DNA of 64,000 bases from Allolobophora icterica. Taxonomy: Eukaryota > Annelida > Clitellata > Crassiclitellata > Lumbricidae. The notes under the pieces were generated by a model. It was not told the DNA's origin, searched no databases, and was given only the letters and a program-made list of their open reading frames with translations. The translations under genes and the position numbers were made by a program. This document shows, in pieces, positions 47,738 through 58,100 of this stretch (positions within the stretch are counted from its first letter, which is position 1; each line of letters starts with the position of its first letter). The stretch lies in assembly GCA_963556255.1 (NCBI GenBank), contig OY744608.1:33565654-33629653 (forward strand), given 5' to 3'.

Positions 47738-48675
47738 CAGCGTTACCACTCCTTGGGTTTTTCACAAGATCTTGGGTTTTTCGATCCGAACTTGGGAAAT
47801 GGGGTTTTTTCCTGGAGACCTTGGGTTTTTTGCTTGGGATTTTCTTGTTTCATTGAAGCCCTATTTTTAATTAATTAAATCAATTTTTGCAACAGTCTAT
47901 ATGATCGAAGTCAATAAATAAATGGCGCAACATGCGTGTGAGCATGTACTATACGAGTCTAATGCTGTATTTAGAATATAACTCTAAAGACTGAATGTGC
48001 TATACACAGGGGCGTCTACACCATAGAGACCTTGGAGCAAATGCTCCATCCAAGAAATGGGGGGGGGAAGATCTGTCAGTGTGTGTGTGCCACCATTTTA
48101 GGGGAGGAACGGGGAGGGGGAAGAAGAGGGGGAAAGGGCGTTGCTCCAATGACTTCGGGGGGATAGACGCCCCTGGCTATACAAGTCTCTTGCTATATTT
48201 AGAATATAACTCTGAAGACTAAAGGAGACTGCAGACTCAGACTGCACATTTCGGAAGTTTTCCCGAAGTAAATTGTTGCCCTTTTTTAAAACTTAAGAAA
48301 TAATATTTCGACTTTCATAGTCATCTTTTTTCTTGTTTAAAAATAAAAAAAATGTGCGATTCTGACTCTGATGAAAATAAAAACATGTATATAAACAGTT
48401 TTACCTTGCTTCGATTATTAACTAGGCTAATAATTTTTCGCAATTAACGATTACCCATAAAACTGTAAAAATAAAAGATAGAAATAAAAGATAGAACAAC
48501 ATTTTTTATATCAGAAATGGTATAATTGCATTATATGATAATTATTATTATTATATATTATCTTATAATTCGCTTATTAATTTCCAAAAAATTGGCAGAA
48601 AATCTACCTTGGGTTTTCTTGTTTTTTTTTACTGTCCTAACTTGGGTTTTTCATTTTTCTAGAGTGGTAACACTG
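47738..48675. mobile_element. hAT element carrying a nested MITE
   Basis: The ends read CAGCGTTACCACTC and, inverted, CAGTGTTACCACTC. The flanks are CCAAGTAT on both sides (47730-47737 and 48676-48683), a perfect 8-bp target duplication. Subterminal CTTGGGTTTTT repeats occur near both ends. No transposase frame survives. An internal segment around AATATAACTCTAAAGACT is duplicated at 47976 and 48203, and a second hAT MITE is inserted between the copies at 48007-48175. Confidence 0.95.
48007..48175. mobile_element. hAT MITE nested inside another hAT element
   Basis: 169 bp with inverted ends CAGGGGCGTCTA and TAGACGCCCCTG. The flanking 8-mer GCTATACA is identical on both sides (47999-48006 and 48176-48183). 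The interior is G-rich. Its insertion after the host element dates it as the younger of the two. Confidence 0.95.
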
Positions 48676-48911
48676 CCAAGTATTGGCCTTGGTGACGTCG
48701 ACGAAGCGACACATTGGAAACCCTCTCCCTTACTGACCTGCTAATGATTTACAGTCAATCGTGATGATAAAGTTTTAAAACTACTAAATCGGTTAATATG
48801 TATGATAATATTTCAAAACCAAAACATTGATGTAGGCTACTATTGTGTTCTGATTACTTTGTCGTCTTTGAAAATTAGACCCCCATTATAAAACACTGAC
48901 GGCTATATAGG
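48676..48911. other. TRPC intron, no recognised feature
   Basis: AT-rich spacer between two hAT elements. Confidence 0.5.
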
Positions 48912-49143
48912 CAGTCATTTTATCCGCCCGCGCGCGGTGACGGCGTTTCGGCACCTTTTTTCAGGTACTAAAAAATAATTTATTTATTTTATAATAAAAA
49001 CAATAATTTAGTTATTTTAATTTAATTTCAGTGTTTTCAGTGTTTATTGAGACCCCTCCCAACCCCAATCCCGTTTTTCTCTGGATTTTAGCCCTTCCAT
49101 AATTATTCCGTTCCGGAACCTTTTTTTCCAGAAAAAAGCACTG
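48912..49143. mobile_element. hAT MITE, GGCGTTTCGG family
   Basis: Starts CAGTCATTTTATCCGCC and ends AACCTTTTTTTCCAGAAAAA followed by AGCACTG. The interior (TTTCGGCACCTTTTTTCAG, then GACCCCTCCCAACCC) aligns with the element at 49533-51627. The target duplication is not clear. Confidence 0.8.
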
Positions 49144-49743
49144 CGGCTAGGAATAATTAATTATTAATATATCCGAATGCCCTTTGTAAAATATCCACTC
49201 TGTTTATACAATATGCATGGGTTCTCAAAGCCTGTCTATTGTTTAAAGTAATCTCGCTGGAATTATTCGATACTGGTACTAAATATAATCAAACACATTG
49301 CAACAACCTGTCGGAATTGCTTCGATTATAAATCAGCAACGGTGATGAGGCTGCTGGTCTCCCCAACGCAGCTTTTCATTGAATTACGTTACATTACCGG
49401 TATTACGTTGATTTTGCTTCATATTGTTCCAGGTCTTTGTAGTCGATATTCGTGTGCTTTAAAATTCGAATTTATCCATTCGCCGAGAACTAATACAAAT
49501 TTTTGGCATATCGTGCTTATTATACAGTTTGTCAGTGCATTTTTCTGCCGGAACGATCCGGAACGGCGTTCCGGCACCTCTTTTCAGCTATTAAAAAATA
49601 ATATTGTTATTTTAATAACAGAATAATTTACTTGTTTTAATTTAATGTAAAGTCAACAATTTTCTTGGGAGAATCACACCGAGATCCCTTCCCAAACGAC
49701 ACTCTCGTTTTTTCTTGGGCTTTGCCCTCGATTTAACCCTTTC

Positions 49744-51569
49744 TAGGGCCGGATTAACAAATGTGGTGGCCCTGTTCAGTAAAACTGTGGGGGCCCCAAC
49801 GACTGTATACTGTAGAGTGTACACAATAAAATGGCATCATATTATAATGTGCCACATAGCACTTGAGTTCCTGTCAGGTCAGAGGTGTAACTTTGGTCTA
49901 GAAAGTGGGGGTACCAAACTGCGCATCATTTCCCCTTCAAGACCGTTAAATGATTATAAAATGGCGACCAATAATAATAATGATGATGATGCTGATAGTA
50001 ATAATAACAATAGCAATAACTATATAATAATGACAATTAATAAGCGTAATAATAAATATAATTGCAATACCAACAATAATTATATAATAATAAAAATAAA
50101 AATAACAATTTAAAATTACTAACAATAGACGTGTTTCATAATGGAAGAGACGTGAGTCGATCATAATTGAAGTGACGTAACAATAGGTCTTTATTCTCTA
50201 GATTTAAACCTAATAACAATAGACTTATAATTGTCACTCATTCATAATTGAAGTGACGTAAGAATGACCTTTATTCTCTAATTCTATACTTACAAACAAT
50301 AGACGTGTTTCACAATTGAAATGACGTGACAATAGGTCTTTAGGCCTATTCTCTAAATGTAAACTCAATTACATTAATAGGCTTTATCCTAATTGAAGTG
50401 ACGTAGCAAAGACCTTTATTCTCTAAATCTGAAATTATTAGTTACAGACGTGTTCCATAATCGAAATGACGTACCTAACAAATGATAGTCTTTTATTCTC
50501 TAACTTTGAACTTAATAACAATAAACTTTTTCATAATTTAAGTAACGTAACCAAGGCCTTTATTCTCTATAGGCCTATCTGAGACTAAAAATAATAGACG
50601 TTTTAGCAATTGTAATGACGTAACTATGAGCCTTTATTGTCTAAATTTAAACTTAATTACAGTAGACTTTTCAGAGCTGAAGTGATGTCACAAAGGCCTT
50701 TATTCTCTGATTGTAAACTTATAGGGGCCTAATAACAATACACTTCATAATTGAAGTGACGTAGGCCTAACAAATGCCTTTAATTTCTCAAAATCTAAAA
50801 ATAACTAAATAATGTGTTTCATAATTGAAGTGACATAACAACGGGCCTTTGGTTTTTAAATTAAAACAATTGAAATGACGTGACAATAGGTCTTTAGGCC
50901 TATTCTCTAAATGTAAACTCAATTACATTAATAGGCTTTATCCTAATTGAAGTGACGTAGCAAAGACCTTTATTCTCTAAATCTGAAATTATTAGTTACA
51001 GACGTGTTCCATAATCGAAATGACGTACCTAACAAATGATAGTCTTTTATTCTCTAACTTTGAACTTAATAACAATAAACTTTTTCATAATTTATCATAA
51101 CTTTTTCATAACTTATAGCCCTACAATAGACGTGTTTCATAATAAAAGTGACGTAAAAAGGGCCTAAATTCTTAAAATTTAAATTTGTTAACAAAAAACT
51201 TGTTTAACTTTCATAATTGAAATGACGTAACAATGGGCCTTGATTGTACCGTCAGGTAGTAAGTGTTTAAATAAGCAAGGAAAAATAGGTCTTACTAGCA
51301 TTTCTGGCTGATTTTTTAGATGAATCTGCCTGATAATGGAACTCCTATAGGGGCCCACACATGTGCGAAATTTGTTTTATTTGTGTATATTAAATGAGTA
51401 GTTTCGAATAATTTGTTCCGAGTTTTTGTGCTCATTTTTACTATTAGACTTAACAAATAACAATAATTATTAAATATTGAAAAAAATTTCTCCTGCATGT
51501 GTGGGGGCCCCTCAAGTGTGGGGGCCCCTGTTCGGCCGAACATGTTGAACATGCCTTAATCCGCCTCTG
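49744..51569. mobile_element. hAT element carrying an internal minisatellite
   Basis: The ends (AGGGCCGGATTAACAAATG and, inverted, CAGAGGCGGATTAAGGCATG) match those of 32755-33108 in opposite orientation. The inferred target duplication ACCCTTTC / TCCCTTTC agrees at 7 of 8, offset by three bases at the right end. No transposase is left; most of its length is the repeat array at 50120-51240. Confidence 0.88.
50120..51240. repeat. Minisatellite of about 70 bp with TGACGT cores
   Basis: About 15 diverged units follow the pattern AATAGACGTGTTTCATAATT, then GAAGTGACGTAACAA, then GGCCTTTATTCTCTAAAT. Most units keep TGACGT(A/G). A 229-bp block at 50312-50540 is repeated without difference at 50866-51094, showing recent multi-unit expansion. 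Confidence 0.93.
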
Positions 51570-51879
51570 AGGTCCCTTTCATAAAAACTGTTCAGTTCCG
51601 GAACCTTTTTGTCTAGAAAAAGCGCTGTGGTTTGTCTTGTTTATTATTATTTAATGTATTGTTTTTCTACGTCTACTCAAACGAGAAGTTTTTTAATTTC
51701 ATATCACAAACATGATATCAAATGTTTCATCAACATGTGTGATTAATTTCAACATTTATACTAGCTAACTGTTCAAAATAATGTTATATATATATGTATA
51801 TATATATATTTGCCTATTATATTTATGCGCTGTAGCATGTTATAGCATGGCGTTGCATGATCTGGCGTGTTGTTACCAG

Positions 51880-52182
51880 GACCATGCAGACAGGGAGTGG
51901 AAGTTCGCTCGTTCGAAGTTGTGGATGGGTTACTTTGACGAGGGATCGACACTTCCGCCACCGTTCAACCTCATCGTCAGTCCCAAGTCGGTCTACTACT
52001 TCCTGCGCCGAATCAAAGACATCATCACCTGCTGTCTGTGTCGCATGTCGTCAAAGAGGCGCCAGAGGACGCGACGCGGCAGGAGGCATCGCTCGAAGAG
52101 CAATACCAGCGCCACAAGCAGCAGCAGCAATGTGAAAGCCACGCAACGACGTCAACCGAACACGACCAACAACAGTCCCAAG
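51880..52182 (+). CDS. TRPC channel, TRP-helix exon
   Basis: Acceptor GTTACCAG, donor CCCAAG|GTAACT, phase 0 on both sides; 101 codons, residues 701-801 with pore A. It begins [19 protein letters not shown] and continues [18 protein letters not shown], the TRP box and TRP helix that lie under the S4-S5 linker and couple to gating. It then has a membrane-proximal [16 protein letters not shown] with a CCxC cluster and a strongly basic [16 protein letters not shown] patch. A Ser/Asn-rich tail follows. Both pore exons splice to it in frame. Confidence 0.97.
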
Positions 52183-52849
52183 GTAACTGCAGCACTCAAC
52201 GAACAACACGCGTTGCTTTATCGTCAACGTTATCGTTACCGTTATTATTGTTGCTCTGTGGATTGGTGGAAGTGGGAGTCCTACTGGAAGTAGGCCTACT
52301 GGGTTAGTAGTGGAAATAGTAGCTGGATTAATATTAGTAATAAGATTTAGATTAATATTAATAATAAGATTGACACAATAGGATTTGGCACGATAAGAAC
52401 TTGCAAGCCAGCAGGCCTAAATAGGGTCCTAAGTTTTATTTCTGTGTCTCAGATTATACCATTATCATCGTCATCGTCTCTGTGGTTATTAACAGTTTAG
52501 CCCATAGCGTGACATGCAGGCATTTACGTTGTACCTCTAAGATCACTACCTCCAAGTTGGAGGCTCCAACATGCGCTGTGCAAAATCTCTGTCTGCGATC
52601 GAACGATAACTGTAGTGTCCTGCTCTTGTAAACCTCTGCATGGATGACAAATGACATAAGACTTCCTTTTTCTGCAAGGTTGCGTTTGGAAAACGCTGAC
52701 ATTGACATTACCTACAAATAACTATTCTATAATCAATCAAATTCGCTTAACAAATCGCAATGGATCACGTTCTATTGAATGACATCCATGAACATAATTA
52801 ACTTGCATTTGTTACTCGCTGCCGTGGAGTCTGCCAGGCACTTGCAACC
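52183..52849. other. TRPC intron, no recognised feature
   Basis: Contains TAGGCCTA near 52290 and no exon. Confidence 0.5.
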
Positions 52850-52851
52850 CC

Positions 52852-52911
52852 CGCCTCTCTCTCTGTCTCTGTCTCTGTCACTGTCTCTGTCTCTGTCTCT
52901 GTCTCTGTCTC

Positions 52912-52952
<41 letters not shown>

Positions 52953-52980
52953 GTCTCTGTCTCTCTCTTTCTCTCTCTCT
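52852..52980. repeat. TCTG/TCTC microsatellite
   Basis: (TCTCTG)n and (TCTG)n, a pyrimidine-rich tract directly upstream of the candidate acceptor at 52989. Confidence 0.95.
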
Positions 52981-52989
52981 CCTCGGCAG

Positions 52990-53094
52990 GCAACGGTGCA
53001 GCTGCGTTATTTGGTCCGACGGATCGTTAGGATCGATCAATGGCGCGGATGGAAGCCACTGCAGAAAATGTCCTCATCGATCATTAAGAAGTGA
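52990..53094 (+). CDS. Candidate alternative terminal exon of the TRPC gene
   Basis: After CTCGGCAG, a phase-0 frame of 34 codons ends at TGA 53092-53094. It reads ATVQLRYLVRRIVRIDQW and then RGWKPLQKMSSS. QLRYLVRRIVRIDQW resembles the start of the downstream helix exon (VMRRLVSRFIHQW), which begins the conserved TRPC CIRB-type segment. Spliced after 52182 it would give a channel of about 835 residues lacking the coiled coil. A possible poly(A) signal AATAAA lies at 53564. Support is acceptor, phase and short similarity only. Confidence 0.4.
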   Translation, partial: ATVQLRYLVRRIVRIDQWRGWKPLQKMSSSIIKK

Positions 53095-53874
53095 TATATT
53101 ACCCAAACGAAACCCAGAATGATGGCATTAGACCATGTTACGTAATCAATAATCTCGCCTCTGTTTCTCATTAGGCGATGCTAGTTGTCTGCAGGCAAGG
53201 ATCTACAGGTAGAAGAAAATATGACGCTCCTTCGGCTGAAGACGGGAAGGAGGAATCTATAGCTGTGTTCAAAGGAAAACAATCGAGAAAGGAAAAGAGA
53301 GGAGAAAGACACAATAATCATAGCATTGATGAAATGAAAAGAGTGGGAAAATTATAAAGAGAAGCAACTGATGTGAAGCCGAAAAGCAGAAAGTGTAATA
53401 GAGTCACGAGTTTGCAGAAATTAAGAGAGAGTTTGAGGCAGAAAAGTGACGTACATGTACCTGCATAGTGTAACCAAAGTCAGTCCAATGTTGAATAGCA
53501 CGGATGTGTGCATAATGAAGAACGGATTAATCTGAAAAATCAATAGAACCTTGTAAAGTTAAATAAAAAGTGAATGCACAAGGTAGCTTAAGATAGCTAA
53601 GGTACTTTAAACCTTATAGGTAAAATAAAAATGATCGAACTTTGTAGCAGTTACTTTTAATTTAAGAATAAAAAAAACTGGTAGCAGTAGGAAAGTAGAA
53701 AGCCAAATAATGGAATAGCAAAATCGAATCAGAGGGAGGCGTAGGCCTACATAGAATCTAATCGCTGCTCATCAGATATTTCGCGTTTTACGTAACTGGC
53801 ATTACAAAATTTATTTAAGAAAAGGGGAAGTTATCAACGATGTTCTCTAACAGTTGTAATGTTTTCTCTGCTAG
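53095..53874. other. TRPC intron, no recognised feature
   Basis: A-rich sequence, with TAGGCCTA near 53743. No exon. Confidence 0.5.
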
Positions 53875-53934
53875 AAAACCAGTCACAACGGAAATGTTAA
53901 CATGGCAGCTTACAGTGAACGTAAAATGTACAAG
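53875..53934 (+). CDS. TRPC channel, 20-codon micro-exon
   Basis: Acceptor TTTCTCTGCTAG and donor TACAAG|GTAAAG bound exactly 60 bp in phase 0, residues 802-821, ending YSERKMYK. Joined to DVMRRLV of the next exon it gives the usual TRPC wording in which a Tyr-containing helix leads into VMRxLVxR. Omitting it would keep the frame, so it could be a cassette exon. Confidence 0.82.
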
Positions 53935-54443
53935 GTAAAGTTCTTGAATTCATTGTTTGACTTAGCTCTTTAATACGTTTCTCCGGAAACGTATTTAAGA
54001 AACTTATTCCCTATGATGATCGTTCATCCTTGTACAAGCGATCTCATTAGTCTCCTGGATGCTCAAACTTTATTTCAATTAAACTTAAGCAATTCGAACG
54101 GACATAGAACTCACGTTTAAAGGATAATGATTAGAATAATTATATTGGCCTATTCACGAACTTACAAGCAGAGCGCTGTAACCAATTGGCCACCGCGCCA
54201 CACTTAACATCGTCGAAAGCAAATATGGCCTAGTAGGCCTAACGTGTATTGTAAAATCGTTAACGTATAGGTCTACTACAGAATTAGGTTTAGTACCGAA
54301 TGTTGCTTGGGATGAGAGTTTAATTCCTTCGGAAAAGCCGAGCGACTTTCATGTTTAAATGAGTCTGCAGCTGATTAGTCGATTTTATGGCCATAATTAA
54401 TTAGATGACACTGACACAAGTTGGCGATATTGATTGCCTTTAG
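53935..54443. other. TRPC intron, no recognised feature
   Basis: No exon or repeat recognised. Confidence 0.5.
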
Positions 54444-54559
54444 GATGTAATGAGGCGACTCGTCAGTCGGTTTATACATCAGTGGAAGAAGCAACTGCGA
54501 CAGGACAGCGTCAGCGAGGACGACCTTCTGGAAATTAAACAAGATATATCCAGTCTACG
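54444..54559 (+). CDS. TRPC channel, CIRB-type helix exon
   Basis: Acceptor GCCTTTAG, donor CTACG|GTAACA; enters in phase 0 and exits with two bases; residues 822-860. It encodes DVMRRLVSRFIHQWKKQLR and then SEDDLLEIKQDISSLR. The first part corresponds to the calmodulin/IP3-receptor binding region of TRPCs; the second (ExKQDISSLR) is among the best conserved cytoplasmic TRPC motifs and starts the coiled coil that assembles the tetramer. Confidence 0.97.
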
Positions 54560-54989
54560 GTAACAATGTTTTGCCTCTCAAACTCATCATGTCTGTATAT
54601 GGTCTCTCTGGCAACTGCATTTGGTTCTCCGTCTGAACACCTCTCTGATTCGACGCAGCGTTCTTGAATAAGCTGGTGCTCTTCGCTTGACCTTTACGTG
54701 ACGCTGAATATGTATATGTCTGTATGTTTGTATGTATAAACACACTTACTATAGCGCCTTTTAAAGTACTTCACAAAAGTGCCGCTGTTAAGGAGAATCG
54801 ACACGGTCTTTCAAACAGCTTTACAGGCATCTCAAGATGTTTAAACTTAAGAAGCGAAGAAAACTTAGGAATTCCTACTACTGATCTATTCTTGAAACTT
54901 CTATAGCGCCGTCATTTTAATTCAAAATTGATGGTCAATTCTGGTGGAAACCGCAATCCGAAATCTCAGTCCTTTGAACATGGCCGATT

Positions 54990-55208
<219 letters not shown>

Positions 55209-55653
55209 AAGGTCCGACAAACATATCATCGATGACTGCTCAGCCTACGGCCAGTGATGATACGACTACCAGACAGACTTAAGAGCAATAATTGGGCGAC
55301 TGATAGGACTCTGTACAGCTAAACGGGTCATCGATGCCTATAGGCTACACGGAGGCCTATACGTTAACTTCAGTAGGGCAATCATTGGCTTCGACCCATA
55401 ATACTTAAGACCAGCAGTCTGAAAACCCAATGTTTTAATCAGTTAACTTTAGGCAGTGTGGGTGCTTCACCTATCGAACGTCTTTAGGAAATCAGCGAAA
55501 CCAGTTATCCTACCTCTAGAGAGGGAGAGGAGGGAAGGACTATCAAGGGCGTGAAGTAGTGAAGGCTCACCCATATAAGTGGTGTAAGCTTATGCCATTG
55601 TACAGATTCACTAGCATCTACCAAAACCTGATAAAGGAAATTGTACTCTGAGG

Positions 55654-55914
55654 CATGGGCGTTCGCAGAAATTTTTGTGGGGGGTGTGCAAAATTTCGTT
55701 TTTGCATAGCTATTCATGAACACAGAACACGTGAAAACTTTAAAGATAAATGATGGTCAAGGACTTACCTAAATAATTACGTGTTCTTTTCGCATTGAAA
55801 ATCATGTTGGGACTGTTGTAATAATCATAATAAAAGATTTCATTTTTGTGAAATATGCACAAAATTAAGGGGGAAGCAAATGCTCCCCCTTGTTCCCATC
55901 TCCAGATGCCCATG
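55654..55914. mobile_element. hAT MITE
   Basis: 261 bp, starting CATGGGCGTTCGCAG and ending GATGCCCATG. The flanks CTCTGAGG (55646-55653) and CTCTGATG (55915-55922) match at 7 of 8. The subterminal G-rich and C-rich stretches (GGGGGGTG, GCTCCCCC) are like the other elements here. Confidence 0.8.
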
Positions 55915-56540
55915 CTCTGATGTCTTTCAAGGTGATGGCTGTGATTATATAGACTATGTATGCATAGGCCTAGTGCTTTTTTTCAGTCGGAACGCGCCGG
56001 AACATAGGCCTCCGTACAGGTTCCTCTTCTCCTTATCTTTCTTTCCAGTTCCAAACACCATCCACCGTAATCATCTGCCTCTCTATCTGCCTGACCTTTG
56101 ACCTTCCCTGGACTTGGAACCGAACCAGATCATCCCCTCTGCCTCGTCGATTTTCTTTTTGACTAAGTGTCTGCGAATAATCTGCTTTCCACGACTTCGC
56201 TCTTTGAAAGATGAAACATTTACAGCTTATTATCTTAGTCGTATCTCAGCGTCCAAAGAGAGCTAAACCGATGCTTGAACCAGCTTCTTCACAGGCAGTC
56301 AGTCAAAGCAGAATCCGTCGGCAGGCAGGGGCAAGTTCGGATCCAAGTCGAGATACAAGGATCAGACAGATATGGGCAGATAGACGCTCATTGGCAATAG
56401 TGCTTAGTACGGCAACAGAGACAAGAGTAGAGGATGAAATACCAATATATAATATTCGTGTTTATTGACAAGATCACTGACAAACCGCAGTAAGTTACAG
56501 TGTTACACTGAAACCAATTGAAACATGACAGTACAATTAT

Positions 56541-56722
56541 CACTATCTTAATTAACATACGTCTTTGCAGCCTGTAAGGTGCCCGCTCAGTTTACTGCTG
56601 CCCCCTATGGAGTGAAAGGCTGAGTCGACCTAGAGGGGGATTGCGGGTATCGAACCGCGATTTTTCAAGATCTAATGCTCTTCAGGCCAGAGTGTTACCA
56701 TTCACATATTCCCTCTGATTAC
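56541..56722 (-). repeat. tRNA-derived SINE
   Basis: On the minus strand, a tRNA-like head (GAATGGTAACACTC; GGTTCGATACCCGC as B box) is followed by the body CTAGGTCGACTCAGCCTTTC and TGAGCGGGCACCTTACAGGC. It is the same family as 7519-7640 and 9060-9226. Confidence 0.82.
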
Positions 56723-56805
56723 GATTGAACAGCATCTGGAAACAGCTACATTTATAGTTATCAGAATATGATTATGATGCTTGTTTGTGCGTGTTCATGT
56801 TTCAG

Positions 56806-57238
56806 TTACGAGTTGAGAGAGGACAGGAAGCGAGAGGAGATGCAGATGACTCTGAACATGGAGAACCTGAAGCGTGATATCATGCGCTTCATCGGGTCAT
56901 GCACAGGTCAAGGTCACGCCCGTCACCCGGTCAGCCTTGCCATGTCGAGGAACTCATCAGTTGAGCGGAGTGACGGGTCCCCTGGCTGCAGCGCAGGCGG
57001 AGGGTCTGCGGGTGAAAAAGAGGGAAAGGGGGTCGTAATGGGCCCCGATGAGCTGCAGTCCTTCAAGAGGGAAATCGTCACCAGTCTCAAGGGCGAACTC
57101 CAGGAACTTGCTCGTGAGATGGCGCTTGCGACGGGTCGCAACGCCCGCAACAGTCCCATCACTCCCGCACCCATGTCTTCCCTTGCCCCGAATCTGACCT
57201 CTGAACTGTACCAGACGCATCTATACACCCAACTATGA
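56806..57238 (+). CDS. TRPC channel, last coding exon
   Basis: Acceptor CATGTTTCAG; one base completes Arg, then YELREDRKREEMQMTLNM and NLKRDIMRFIG, the remainder of the C-terminal coiled coil (residues 861-1003). A Gly/Ser-rich linker is followed by a second helix, DELQSFKREIVTSLKGEL and QELAREM. Translation stops at TGA 57236-57238. The C-terminus YQTHLYTQL ends T-Q-L, fitting a class I PDZ-binding motif as in TRPC4/5 (recalled as TTRL). Confidence 0.96.
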
Positions 57239-58100
57239 CAATCCCACCCACTTAGACAAATATGTCCTGCAGTATGTCCTAAGTACAATATTAGACATTA
57301 ATATTTGTTGGCTGTATAGCCAACATATGATCAAGCAGATCGTGATCGATGCCATGAAACCATCGATCATATGGTGAAAACATCGCGGATTAGATAAGAA
57401 ATTGTGCATCGATACCTTTGAAGTTTAACTTCCCGATGATGATGATGGATCTTTTAGGACCTGTATTTTAAGAAGCCTAAAGTTTTAAAGTTTTGACCTG
57501 CTGTGTATGTAAGTTTCCAGTTATAGGTGATCTGAAGTAATTGTGAAAACAAGCAATGATTCAACAACGAAAGTATGAATGAATGATGGGTAGAAAGATG
57601 AAGGCTTGATTGCTTACTCAGCGGAACACAGATCTGGCTGAGATCTGTTTAAGACAAATCGATCATGTGGCCGTTGATCTTCCAGTCATAAAAGATAGTC
57701 ATCGATCATTAACATTTTGGGAATCACCATCGTGATTAACGGCAGATTCCATTCTTCCTTCTAAGAACAAACAGCAACTCAATAACACGAATTATTCTGT
57801 CTAAATTTCATTCTCTTCCAAACCAATATACTAACCTTAACTCCGGATTTCCGCATTAATATATTCACTGTGCTATTCATGATCCATGTCATCATCTGTG
57901 GCATTCTCCTCTATGCAGCGTTGCCGCTTCCACATGACTTCGGAATTAGCCTAAGTATTCAGTGAGCTATCCACTTTCACAAGTCGGAGACTGGCGCAAC
58001 TTAACGGACCATCAGCCAACTGGAAAATTCGACCAATGAATTTGAAGAAAACAACAAATAAGAAGCGGGAGAATAAAGACGATTCAAATAATTCACTTCC
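57239..58100 (+). other. Probable TRPC 3' UTR and downstream flank
   Basis: Non-coding sequence after the stop. The nearest clear AATAAA is at 58072-58077, and another at about 58580. Either could be the poly(A) signal; the true end cannot be set from sequence alone. The ATCGATCAT motif recurs several times between 57335 and 57720. Confidence 0.4.

Larger units (their letters stand above)
49533..51627. mobile_element. hAT MITE interrupted by a larger hAT element
   Basis: The outer ends are CAGTGCATTTTTCTGCCGG and, at the other end, TCTAGAAAAAGCGCTG. The flanking 8-mers CAGTTTGT (49525-49532) and TGGTTTGT (51628-51635) match at 6 of 8. Aligned to 48912-49143, the outer element is split by an insertion of about 1.8 kb between CCCTTTC near 49743 and TCCCTTTC near 51580. 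Confidence 0.88.
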
